Program-made: the position numbers and the translations under genes
In this document: piece after piece, positions 1 through 8,006 of the stretch
How positions within the stretch are numbered: the first letter of the stretch is position 1
How the letters are laid out: every line of letters starts with the position of its first letter
DNA from: Vibrio campbellii CAIM 519 = NBRC 15631 = ATCC 25920
Lineage (GTDB): Bacteria; Pseudomonadota; Gammaproteobacteria; Enterobacterales; Vibrionaceae
Assembly: GCF_002163755.1 (NCBI RefSeq)
Contig: NZ_CP015864.1
Location: 1,240,001-1,304,000, forward strand
Length of the DNA: 64,000 nucleotides
Direction of reading: 5' to 3'
Notes under the pieces: model-generated
The model's database searches: none
The model's input: the letters and a program-made list of their open reading frames with translations, nothing else
Told to the model about the DNA's origin: nothing

Positions 1-1
1 G

Positions 2-880
2 TCCATCTACGCCTTTGTCGCGGTTGCCGAGACAGGCAGCATGACAGAAGCCGCTCAACTACTCTCAGTAAGCCATTCCGCTGTGAGTCAAGCCATCAAA
101 TCTCTCGAAAGCCAAGTGAATAAACCGCTGTTCGATCGAGTCGGTCGCCAAGTTCGTCTCAATAACGACGGCAAAAAATATTACCGCAAAGTCGCCCCTG
201 CACTCGAGCAGATCGTTGATGCAACAGAAGCGCTCCTTCACGACCAAAATTCAAAACGGATTACCTTTAATATGGCCAATTCACTGGCCCTGCATTGGTG
301 GATTCCTAGAATGTCGAGTTTACAAGACTTCGCTCCGCAACTTGATGTTCGCTTATCCAACCTTATTGGGCAGTTCAGTTTGGAACAAGAAGGTATTGAT
401 GCTGCTTTAGTGCACGGTAGCCCTCAAGAGTGGCAAGATTACTACTGCGAGAAGTTGAGCGACGATGAGTTAGTCCTGGTGTGCAGCCCAGAACTATTAG
501 ATCAACCAAATAGCCAAGACATCAAACAGCTGTTATCAACCTACCCAATTATTGAAGTCACCAATGACCGCCGCAAGCACGATTGGCAAATCTGGCAGGA
601 ACAAACTGGCATAGAAAGGCCAAAAGGAAAAAAACCGGTTACCTTTGACATGTCCATTCAAGCAGTACAAGCGACCATTCGCCGTCTGGGCTTGCTGGTC
701 ACACATCGATTGTTCGTAACAGATGACATCAAATACGGCCAGTTGGTCGAACTAGGACAGCCTATCGTTAATCCATCCCAACAATTCTACTTGATATGTC
801 CACCGCATAAACTTAAGCATGAAGCCTTTCATTTGTTACGTTCTTGGCTACGACAAGAATTTAGTCAAACGAAAGCGTAA
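2..880 (+). CDS. LysR-family transcriptional regulator (5' partial)
   Basis: The frame is open from base 2, and the first codons (SIYAFVAVAETGSMTEAAQ) match the start of a LysR winged-helix domain, so the true start lies just outside the window. A helix-turn-helix (AAQLLSVSHSAVSQAIKSLE) is followed by a periplasmic-binding-protein-like effector domain. The effector region has the GcvA/AmpR style, with 'LALHWWIPRM' and 'PQLDVRLS'. It is a DNA-binding regulator, probably of a neighbouring gene outside the window. The next gene is a co-oriented secreted protease 124 bp away, but nothing shows that it is the target. The family call is firm; the regulon is unknown. Confidence 0.9.
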   Translation, partial: SIYAFVAVAETGSMTEAAQLLSVSHSAVSQAIKSLESQVNKPLFDRVGRQVRLNNDGKKYYRKVAPALEQIVDATEALLHDQNSKRITFNMANSLALHWWIPRMSSLQDFAPQLDVRLSNLIGQFSLEQEGIDAALVHGSPQEWQDYYCEKLSDDELVLVCSPELLDQPNSQDIKQLLSTYPIIEVTNDRRKHDWQIWQEQTGIERPKGKKPVTFDMSIQAVQATIRRLGLLVTHRLFVTDDIKYGQLVELGQPIVNPSQQFYLICPPHKLKHEAFHLLRSWLRQEFSQTKA

Positions 881-1003
881 CTTGTTGAGTATTAGCAAGG
901 TATTAGCTAGGCATTAAGACATTTATTCGTTTTCTAGGTGAATAGAATAATGCCGGAATTGGTATAAAGTAAGAAGAGTACTTTCAAACCCAAGGACGGT
1001 TTT

Positions 1004-2044
1004 ATGCGGTTGTATCATGTTTTTCTGAGTAGTGTTTTACTCATGGGACCACTGGCAGTTTGTGCAGAAACGGCGAATAACGGTGACGACTCTGATTTCA
1101 CAACATTTATTATTGGCGGCCAACAAGCCTCTGCTAATCAACTCCCTTTCTTTGCTCGCCTAATATTGCACCGCACTGGCTCGCGTCAGTTTGCCAACAT
1201 CTGTGGTGGTACGATCGTCAATGACCGCTACATCATGACCGCTGCACACTGTGTAGAATCGGACGTATTTACTGATGGTTGGACAATCAATGATCTTCGA
1301 GTCTTGGTGAAGAACCCAACCATGAATGATGTGTTTGTTGAAGAGTTCAAAGACGTACGTTCGATTACGATTCATCCAGACTACAATCCCAATGACCTGT
1401 GGATTAACGATATCGCCATTTTGGAGCTCACTCGTTCAATCACTGATAACGTTCAATCTATCACTTTGCCGCAAGACTTTGGTGACTACAGTAACCAGTC
1501 GGTGTACCAGGTTTTCGGGCTTGGGCAAACGTCAACCGACGACCAAACAGGACCGAATTACCTTCGCTGGGCAGAAATTCAGCCGCTCACCGATAGCCAA
1601 TGTATTTCACTGGTGCCCGACTTCAACTCACAAGAAAGTTTGTGTGCGAATGGCTTTCCAGACCGCGATTACACAGGGATTTGTAGTGGCGATTCGGGCG
1701 GACCATTAACCTACCAGGATAACAACGGTAACTATCAGCAAATCGGTATTGTCAGTTATGGCTCTTCTAGATGTGAATCCCCAGCGATTCCAAGCGTATT
1801 TGCCGAAGTGTTGAATTACACCCCGTGGATCGAAGCACAAACCAGCGCTGGAACAAAAACAACTTATGATGCCTCGCTTGCGGCAACCGAGGATTATCAT
1901 AGCGAAGGAGACTCCGGTTTTGACCCAGAAGATACCCTCAGTAACGACTTTGGCAACAATGACAGCAGTGGGGGTTCTATCGGGTCCGGATGGCTCGTAT
2001 TAGGCGGTTTACTCACGTGGTTAAGACGCCGAGAATCCTTGTAG
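1004..2044 (+). CDS. Secreted trypsin-fold serine protease with GlyGly-CTERM anchor
   Basis: Peptidase family S1. A signal peptide covers residues 1-21, and a short propeptide ends at the new N-terminus IIGG (36-39). The catalytic triad is His82 (MTAAHC), Asp136 (NDIAIL) and Ser231 (GDSGGP). The C-terminus carries a Ser/Gly/Asn-rich linker, a hydrophobic segment (about 329-340) and RRR. This is the GlyGly-CTERM signal that rhombosortase processes in vibrios after type II secretion, as in the V. cholerae Ves proteases. The position that is Asp189 in trypsin is Gly225 here, so cleavage after Lys/Arg is not expected; an elastase- or chymotrypsin-like preference is more likely. An AAGGAC ribosome site lies 7 bases before the ATG. 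It is probably exported and surface-tethered or released. Confidence 0.9.
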   Translation: MRLYHVFLSSVLLMGPLAVCAETANNGDDSDFTTFIIGGQQASANQLPFFARLILHRTGSRQFANICGGTIVNDRYIMTAAHCVESDVFTDGWTINDLRVLVKNPTMNDVFVEEFKDVRSITIHPDYNPNDLWINDIAILELTRSITDNVQSITLPQDFGDYSNQSVYQVFGLGQTSTDDQTGPNYLRWAEIQPLTDSQCISLVPDFNSQESLCANGFPDRDYTGICSGDSGGPLTYQDNNGNYQQIGIVSYGSSRCESPAIPSVFAEVLNYTPWIEAQTSAGTKTTYDASLAATEDYHSEGDSGFDPEDTLSNDFGNNDSSGGSIGSGWLVLGGLLTWLRRRESL

Positions 2045-2117
2045 CACGTGGCTTTAACCTTAGTTACACTTTTTAGAATAAAAACCCCATTTATCGAGAT
2101 TTTCCTATTCATTCCAT

Positions 2118-2141
2118 GCCGATAATCCTGTTATTATCGGC
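2118..2141 (+). terminator. 9-bp perfect hairpin after the protease gene
   Basis: GCCGATAAT and ATTATCGGC are separated by six bases. No U-tract follows on either strand, so termination is uncertain. It sits just upstream of the 40-codon ORF and could instead be a leader structure. Confidence 0.35.
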
Positions 2142-2167
2142 TACCCAACCACTTTCAGATCAAACTC

Positions 2168-2290
2168 ATGAATAATGCTGCATCGGATCGCCGTATTAAA
2201 GTTAAAGCGATGCTGTTTCTGACGCTTGGGGTCACCCTCTCTGTGTTTGCCGGATTTGCTCTATCGCAGATGTTTAGACGGACCGTTTGA
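2168..2290 (+). CDS. Small single-span membrane protein (40 aa), unknown function
   Basis: This is an ATG-to-TGA reading frame of 40 codons. The N-terminus is charged and basic (SDRRIKVKA). One hydrophobic segment (about residues 15-34, MLFLTLGVTLSVFAGFALSQ) follows, and the tail is RRTV. This is the classical layout of a bacterial membrane small protein with a cytoplasmic basic N-terminus. No good Shine-Dalgarno sequence precedes it (TCAGATCAAACTC), which lowers confidence. It lies between the protease gene and the convergent 3' end of the lateral fliJ, about 34 bp from the latter. No family was recognised. Confidence 0.45.
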   Translation: MNNAASDRRIKVKAMLFLTLGVTLSVFAGFALSQMFRRTV

Positions 2291-2324
2291 AGTAAAGCCA
2301 GCACCTCAATCAGAGCTAAGCGCA

Positions 2325-2765
2325 CTATAAGACTTTGCGCTTTAATCGAGAGTTGATGATATCTTCAATCAGCTTTTGTTCTTTCTTGGCTTTTTCGTAG
2401 TTTTGTTTAGCACGCCAACGTTCCAGCACCTTCTCCAAGCCTTGAACTCGAGCATGTTTGTACTCAAGGTGTTTTTGCACCGACGCGCATTCCGCCTGCA
2501 TCACCGCTTGTTCGTGTTCGTGGTGACGCAGCATCTTTTGAAGCATTTGGTCTACGCGGTTGAGGTTCATCAAAGCCGCGCTATTGAGCACAGGAGTCGT
2601 TAATGCGGATTGTCCGGCATGGTTTTTCAAGGCAGAAAGCTGCGCTAACTGCATCGTAAGATGAGAGTGACGCTGACGCATAACATCAAGCTGCTGTCCC
2701 ACTCTGTCACGCTGCTTTTCTTCCATCAGTTGCAGCTTGCCTACTGCCTTAAGTTTCGATTCCAT
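2325..2765 (-). CDS. fliJ: Lateral flagellar export chaperone FliJ
   Basis: The protein has 146 residues, close to the usual FliJ length, and is almost wholly charged and helical with heptad-like coiled coil. It ends in a very basic tail (NSRLKRKVL). FliJ is the central stalk-like coiled coil of the flagellar type III export ATPase complex; it links FliI to FlhA and escorts chaperones. The sequence is too divergent to call alone. The identification rests on its size, coiled-coil character and place as the last gene of fliEFGHIJ, 28 bp after fliI. It is the lateral copy, distinct from the polar fliJ expected elsewhere in the genome. Confidence 0.8.
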   Translation of the reverse strand: MESKLKAVGKLQLMEEKQRDRVGQQLDVMRQRHSHLTMQLAQLSALKNHAGQSALTTPVLNSAALMNLNRVDQMLQKMLRHHEHEQAVMQAECASVQKHLEYKHARVQGLEKVLERWRAKQNYEKAKKEQKLIEDIINSRLKRKVL

Positions 2766-2793
2766 CTAATTCCTTAATCCGCTTATCAAACTG

Positions 2794-4146
2794 CTACTGC
2801 TGTTCACTTTGAAACATCTGCGCTAACGCAGTCAAACTGGTTGGATAGTCCACCGCTTCATTGGCTGACTGTTGTAAATAAGCACGTAAATGCGGATACA
2901 TAGAAACCGACTGATCCAACTCTGGATCTTGTCCGGGTTGGTATCCTCCCAGTGGTAATAACTCTTTCACTTGCAAGTAGTTGGAGTAAAGCTGACGGAA
3001 GTTATTCGCAATAGTACTGTGCGCCTCATGAGTGCAAGCATTCATGCAGCGACTTATAGACGCATTGATATCAATCGCAGGATAGTGGCCTTGCTCAGCC
3101 AATTGACGAGACAGCACTACATGCCCATCAAGGATCGCTCGAGCCGAATCCACAACAGGATCTTGTTGGTCGTCCCCTTCAGCAAGAACGGTATAAATCG
3201 CAGTCAAACTTCCGTTAGGGTTTTCGCTGTTCCCTGCTCGTTCGAGGAGCTGAGGTAACACGCTGAATACCGAGGGTGGATAACCACGTGAGGCAGGTGG
3301 TTCACCCAAAGAAAGGGCAATTTCACGTTGTGCCATAGCGTAACGTGTCAATGAATCCATCAGCAGTAACACGTCTTTGCCTTGGTCGCGAAAATACTCC
3401 GCCACACGATGGCAAAGTAGTGTCGCACGCAGTCGCATCAGAGGAGATTCGTCGGCTGGCGCAGCTACGATAATGGCTTTTTTACGTGCTTCTGGGGTGA
3501 GATTGCGTTCAACAAATTCACGAACCTCTCTACCACGTTCGCCAATTAATCCCACCACAATCACATCGGCCTCAGTGTTCTGCGTGATCATGCCCATCAA
3601 GACACTTTTACCGACGCCACTGCCCGCCATTAAACCGATACGCTGGCCTTTGCCTACGGTGAGCAAACCATTGATCGCGCGAACCCCAACATCTAAAGGC
3701 GTATCAACAGGACGACGCTTAAGCGGGTTGATCGGTTTAGGTTCAAGTGAAACACGATCTCCCCCCTTAAGCGGCGCACCATCATCAAAAGGTTCGCCAA
3801 GCCCATTCACTACACGTCCTAGCCATTGTGAACTGAGCTGAACCGTACTGTCGCCGTCAAGGGGGATCACCTTGGCGCCAGCGAACAAGCCACCTAAGCG
3901 GCGAATTGGCATTAAGTAAGCAACGGTATGATCAAAGCCAACCACTTGTGCCTCGATCATGTCGCCCTCAGCGGTTTCAACCAGACAGCGCTGTTCAAGT
4001 TTGAATCGGCACCCGACGGCTTGCAGCATTAAGCCGTTCACTTTGATCAAACGTCCCGTCACTCGCGCGACAGGAATCGAATCGAGTGACGCTAATGCAT
4101 CACTCAATCGTTCGTTTAACAGCTCGTGGCTCAATGTGTTACTCAT
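2794..4146 (-). CDS. fliI: Lateral flagellar export ATPase FliI
   Basis: FliI is the F1-beta-like ATPase that energises substrate unloading at the flagellar export gate. The protein has 450 residues. It has an N-terminal beta-barrel domain, Walker A (AGSGVGKS, 174-181) and a Walker B region with the family signature DSLTRYAMAQREI. The segment GEPPASRGYPPSVFSVLPQLLERAG is typical of FliI/YscN. The start codon lies 8 bp inside the end of fliH, so the two genes are translationally coupled. It works with FliH and FliJ, which flank it. Assigned to the lateral system by operon context with lafK. Confidence 0.96.
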   Translation of the reverse strand: MSNTLSHELLNERLSDALASLDSIPVARVTGRLIKVNGLMLQAVGCRFKLEQRCLVETAEGDMIEAQVVGFDHTVAYLMPIRRLGGLFAGAKVIPLDGDSTVQLSSQWLGRVVNGLGEPFDDGAPLKGGDRVSLEPKPINPLKRRPVDTPLDVGVRAINGLLTVGKGQRIGLMAGSGVGKSVLMGMITQNTEADVIVVGLIGERGREVREFVERNLTPEARKKAIIVAAPADESPLMRLRATLLCHRVAEYFRDQGKDVLLLMDSLTRYAMAQREIALSLGEPPASRGYPPSVFSVLPQLLERAGNSENPNGSLTAIYTVLAEGDDQQDPVVDSARAILDGHVVLSRQLAEQGHYPAIDINASISRCMNACTHEAHSTIANNFRQLYSNYLQVKELLPLGGYQPGQDPELDQSVSMYPHLRAYLQQSANEAVDYPTSLTALAQMFQSEQQ

Positions 4147-4894
4147 GCTCAGTGCCTACCTGTGGCATCGAGACTTCGTCAAGTAAGTGTTGCTTCACGT
4201 TATCCATACAGGCCTGCAGGCGTGAATCACAGCTCGCATCCGCCTCTGCATCCTCTGTCACAAGTTGGCATCCACCAACAGGTAGCTCTGCATTAGCGAC
4301 CAGTTTCCAAGCCGTCGGTAAATCCGCGTTAATTTGTGTAATGCGCTCCAAATCCTGCGGGTTGAGATGAACAATCACGCTCTCTGCTTTGCCCGGCATG
4401 GCTGACAAGGTTTCATCGACCAGAGCCAGAATCTGTTGCGGCATCAAGGTGAGCTCCGCACGAATCACTTGCTGCGCGACTTTCTGCACCAATTCGCAGA
4501 TCATATGACGTTGTTGTTGCTCTTTTTCATTCTGCCAACGAGATAAGACTTGGAACAGCTCATTGACTGGCTTCGCCGCTTCCACAAAACCCTGTTTTCC
4601 GGACTGCTCTCCAGAGATAAACCCCTTCTGGAAACCTTCTTTCTGCCCTTCCAATAATCCTTGTTGTTTGCCTTGCTCAATCCCTTGGTTGAGGCCTTCA
4701 TCATGACCTTGCTGTAAACCTTGTTGGAAACCTGCTTCAAGCTGTTGTTGGATTTCCGCTTGGGTATCTTGCCAACCTTGATTTTCCATAGCGAAATCCT
4801 CTTCAATGGTCAATGGTTGCGCCAGCGGTGGAAAACGATGTAAGCGGTAGCCACTTGGTGGTAACCGCATGGTGTTAGTTCCTTTTTCGGCCAT
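4139..4894 (-). CDS. fliH: Lateral flagellar export regulator FliH
   Basis: FliH binds and restrains FliI and docks it to the C-ring through FliN. From the chosen start the protein has 251 residues. It contains an unusually clean run of GxxxG repeats, with twelve glycines spaced exactly four apart (residues 55-99). The C-terminal half is the FliI-binding, V-ATPase E/G-like domain, including 'ALVDETLSAMPG'. I chose the ATG at 4894 rather than 4921. It lies 5 bp after the fliG stop and has GGAG/TAAGG upstream, while 4921 would overlap fliG by 23 bp. Confidence 0.9.
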   Translation of the reverse strand: MAEKGTNTMRLPPSGYRLHRFPPLAQPLTIEEDFAMENQGWQDTQAEIQQQLEAGFQQGLQQGHDEGLNQGIEQGKQQGLLEGQKEGFQKGFISGEQSGKQGFVEAAKPVNELFQVLSRWQNEKEQQQRHMICELVQKVAQQVIRAELTLMPQQILALVDETLSAMPGKAESVIVHLNPQDLERITQINADLPTAWKLVANAELPVGGCQLVTEDAEADASCDSRLQACMDNVKQHLLDEVSMPQVGTEHE

Positions 4895-4898
4895 TGCC

Positions 4899-5918
4899 TT
4901 ACTCCACCGTTTGCTCTTCATAAAGCATCAATTGGATTTCGGCTGCTTCATCAAGCTCACGAACCATCTGCATAATATCTTGACGAGCACGCTGCACTCG
5001 GCTCAGTACCACAGCACCACGCAGCTCCATATCATCTTCCAAAGCTTTGACCATACGTTGTGGCATAGAGCGTTTGATGGCTTGCTGTAAAGTAATCTCT
5101 GCACCTTTCAATGCAACAGCCCACAGCTCTAGTGGAATTTGCTGAACCAACGCGTCCATGGTTTCCTCACGCTGACGGCCGAGAACCATAAAGTCGAACA
5201 TATTCTCTTCGATTTCGTTAACCACGTTCTCATCATGCAATTTGAGCATTTCCATCAAGGAAGCTCGGTCACCTTCAAATCGGTTAATGATATCCGCTGC
5301 TTGTTTTACGCCCGATACCGGTGTGATTTGGCTTGCAGACACTTTATCGATACATCGCTCCACCAACTCATGCAGATCGTTAGCAACTTGATGATCAATA
5401 TCTTGCAATTGAGCGATGCGGAACAAGATTTCATCATGATAATCCTGAGGCAAGTGCATCAGGACCGCAGAAGAGCTGTCCGCAGGCAAGTAAGCCAAGA
5501 AGATCGCTTGCATCTGAGGGTGTTCATTGACGATGAAACGGGCCAGAGTTTCTGCTTCCACCCACTGCAAACGCTGCATGTTATTGCGGATTTCATCGCC
5601 ATACAGGTTATTGAGTAAGCCCTTAGCCAGATCATTACCTAAAGCTTTGCGTAAAGTATTCGACAGATATTCTTTTGATGCCCCCCGAATACCACTGTGT
5701 TCACGGAAATCATCGAAGAAATGTTCGATCACATTGCAGGCAGAATCACTTTTGATGCCATTCAACTTCGCCATTGCACGTGTCACTCGCTGGGTTTCAT
5801 CACGGCTAAAATGCTGTAGCACTTTAGCGGCTGCATCTTCACCCATACCCAACAGCACAAGCGCGGTTTTTTCTACATAACTAAGCGTCTGCTTTGACGT
5901 CAACTTTGCTGTGTTCAT
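4899..5918 (-). CDS. fliG: Lateral flagellar rotor/switch protein FliG
   Basis: FliG (339 residues) forms the upper C-ring, binds FliF and carries the charged torque helix that the stator acts on. The N-terminal domain (KTALVLLGMGEDAAAKVL), the middle ARM domain and the C-terminal motor domain (EENMFDFMVLGRQREE, DDMELRGAVVLSRVQRAR) are all present. The C-terminus keeps the alternating acidic and basic residues expected for stator contact. The start overlaps the end of fliF by 38 bp, so coupling is likely; an internal start cannot be excluded. Its partners here are LafT/LafU and the divergent lateral FliM/FliN. Confidence 0.95.
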   Translation of the reverse strand: MNTAKLTSKQTLSYVEKTALVLLGMGEDAAAKVLQHFSRDETQRVTRAMAKLNGIKSDSACNVIEHFFDDFREHSGIRGASKEYLSNTLRKALGNDLAKGLLNNLYGDEIRNNMQRLQWVEAETLARFIVNEHPQMQAIFLAYLPADSSSAVLMHLPQDYHDEILFRIAQLQDIDHQVANDLHELVERCIDKVSASQITPVSGVKQAADIINRFEGDRASLMEMLKLHDENVVNEIEENMFDFMVLGRQREETMDALVQQIPLELWAVALKGAEITLQQAIKRSMPQRMVKALEDDMELRGAVVLSRVQRARQDIMQMVRELDEAAEIQLMLYEEQTVE

Positions 5919-7632
5919 TGATGTTTACCCATTGTTTCAGAATTTCGGCTACACGCTCTGGCTCTTCGTTAGCAATAAGCTGTAGGTGTTTCAATTGAAT
6001 CTCGAGTGGAGAACCCGCTGGCGGCAGCATGTCGCTGTTCACATCCAAACCAGACGATACAGCAATACCTTTCTCCGACAGTTTTCGGTCGAGAAGTTCT
6101 TCGCGCTCACGCTCTTCACGAGTCTGGAAGTTTTCGTATTGCGGTTCTTCTTGTGGCTCAGCAAATTCAAGTTCTTGAGCAGGCTTATCCGCTCCCGTTA
6201 AATGCATGATCAACGGGCGAAGTACAAAGAAGATCATCGCTAGACCTAAGGCACCGCCAATCACATAACGCAACGGTTGCTGTACCGTTGGGTCTTGCCA
6301 CCAAGGCAGTGCTAGCGGCGCGTCTATCTCAATTGGGGTGAAGTTAAAGCTCATCAAACTCAAGCTGTCGCCACGCACATTCGAGATACCCACAGCATCC
6401 ATGATCATGGTTGAAATTTGCGATTTATCCGCCTCACTCCACGCGACACCATCCGGTGCGGCTTTCGAGTTAAGCAGAACCGAAACGCTGAGCTTTTCAA
6501 CCTGGCCTTGTTGGTACTGAGTTCGACGCACACTGCTGCCTACCGCATATTGACGATTCACTTCTGAACGAGCATTGGTGTTCTGGCTATCGTTAGTTGG
6601 CGTTTCACCCGTTACTGGTGGTTGATTGCTTAACGAGCCAGGAATACCTAACGCGATTTGGTCAACGGAGTTGTTTTGAATAGTGTGTTCATTACGAACG
6701 ACTGGTGCGTTGTCGAGGATCTCTTGCGTCTCTTCGACTTGGCTAAAGTTCATATCCGCCGCAACTTGTACACGGAAGTTACTTGGACCTACGATTGGCG
6801 TTAGCATGTCAGCTGCACGTTGGATAATTTGCTTCTCAACGCTTTTTTGGTATTCAAGATATTTCGCGTTCACTTTGCCAGCTTCAGCTGAAGTCACATC
6901 CGCACTCAGTAGTCGACCATATTGGTCAATTACAGAGACAAATTCAGGCTTCATTGCTGTCACGCTACCAACCACTAAGTTGATGATAGCTTCGACCTGT
7001 TCAGGCTTAAGATCTTCGCCCGGCTTAAGCTCTAACATCACAGAAGCCGATGGGCTTTCCGTGTTTTGGCGCACAAACAAGGTTTGACGAGGAATCGCAA
7101 GGTGGACTCGTGCATTCGCTACGGCATTCAGCGACATGATAGTGCGTACTAACTCACCCTCTAAACCATGACGATAACGTGCTGTTTCCATAAACTGGCT
7201 AGTACCTAGCGAGCTGTCTTCTTTTAATGAGTCAAGGCCCGTTGGCAATTTCGCTTTCACCCCTTTCGAAGCGAGCAGCATACGAATACGGGCAACTTCA
7301 CCCTCTGGAACCAATACTTGGCCGTTTTGCTCTTGCATGCGGTAGCTAATGCCTTCGCTTTCTAATACCGACACAATTTCACCGATGTCAAAACGCTCTT
7401 GTTGGCTGTATAACGGACGGAAGCTTTGAGAAGAACTCCAAAGCGCCACCACGATGATGGCCGCAACAATGGCCGCTAACACCGCAGATAATACAAGGTT
7501 ACGTTGGCTGCTTGACCACAATTGCTTGATTTTATTGGTTACGTTATCCATTCCTCGATTTGAGGAGGGAACCTGAGTTGTACCGGCATACATTGCGGAA
7601 TTACCGGCCACTTGAGTAGAAAGTTCTGACAT
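5881..7632 (-). CDS. fliF: Lateral flagellar MS-ring protein FliF
   Basis: FliF (583 residues) forms the membrane ring on which the basal body and C-ring assemble. Two membrane segments flank the large periplasmic part: residues about 44-66 (NLVLSAVLAAIVAAIIVVAL) and about 453-472 (YVIGGALGLAMIFFVLRPLI). The YscJ/FliF secretin-like domain follows the first span (RPLYSQQERFDIGEIVSVLE). The C-terminal tail, which binds FliG, is acidic then short (LQLIANEEPERVAEILKQWV). It begins 3 bp after fliE and overlaps fliG. Length and organisation are normal for the family. Confidence 0.97.
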   Translation of the reverse strand: MSELSTQVAGNSAMYAGTTQVPSSNRGMDNVTNKIKQLWSSSQRNLVLSAVLAAIVAAIIVVALWSSSQSFRPLYSQQERFDIGEIVSVLESEGISYRMQEQNGQVLVPEGEVARIRMLLASKGVKAKLPTGLDSLKEDSSLGTSQFMETARYRHGLEGELVRTIMSLNAVANARVHLAIPRQTLFVRQNTESPSASVMLELKPGEDLKPEQVEAIINLVVGSVTAMKPEFVSVIDQYGRLLSADVTSAEAGKVNAKYLEYQKSVEKQIIQRAADMLTPIVGPSNFRVQVAADMNFSQVEETQEILDNAPVVRNEHTIQNNSVDQIALGIPGSLSNQPPVTGETPTNDSQNTNARSEVNRQYAVGSSVRRTQYQQGQVEKLSVSVLLNSKAAPDGVAWSEADKSQISTMIMDAVGISNVRGDSLSLMSFNFTPIEIDAPLALPWWQDPTVQQPLRYVIGGALGLAMIFFVLRPLIMHLTGADKPAQELEFAEPQEEPQYENFQTREEREREELLDRKLSEKGIAVSSGLDVNSDMLPPAGSPLEIQLKHLQLIANEEPERVAEILKQWVNINEHSKVDVKADA

Positions 7633-7635
7633 GGG

Positions 7636-7992
7636 TTACACCGGCATCTTCATAATATCTTCAAAGGACATGACCACTTTGTTGCGCACTTGCATCAAAG
7701 CATTGAATGATAGACTCGCTTTTTGGCTGGCGATCATCGCGCCCACTAAATCATCACTTGCGCCCGTTTCGACGGCGGTCATTTTTTGACTCGCTACCGA
7801 TTGATGCTGATTGACCGTATCCAGCACATTGGTCATCGCTTGTGAGAAAGACAATGGGGCGTTCAAAGATTGTTGATCTAACGGGTTTGCACTCACAACA
7901 AATTCTGGCGGCTGAACTTGCGTTCGCATCGCCTCCATTTTAGACAGCATTAATTGCTCTGCTGAGACTGCATTAGTTGGTTGACTTGCCAT
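7636..7992 (-). CDS. fliE: Lateral flagellar rod adaptor FliE
   Basis: FliE (118 residues) joins the MS ring to the rod and is the first exported axial protein. The C-terminal half has the family pattern (KASLSFNALMQVRNKVVMSF then EDIMKMPV). An AAGGAG ribosome site lies 8 bases before the ATG. It starts 14 bp after lafK and opens the fliEFGHIJ series, so it is probably cotranscribed with motY-lafK. Confidence 0.94.
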   Translation of the reverse strand: MASQPTNAVSAEQLMLSKMEAMRTQVQPPEFVVSANPLDQQSLNAPLSFSQAMTNVLDTVNQHQSVASQKMTAVETGASDDLVGAMIASQKASLSFNALMQVRNKVVMSFEDIMKMPV

Positions 7993-8006
7993 CTACTTTT
8001 CTCCTT

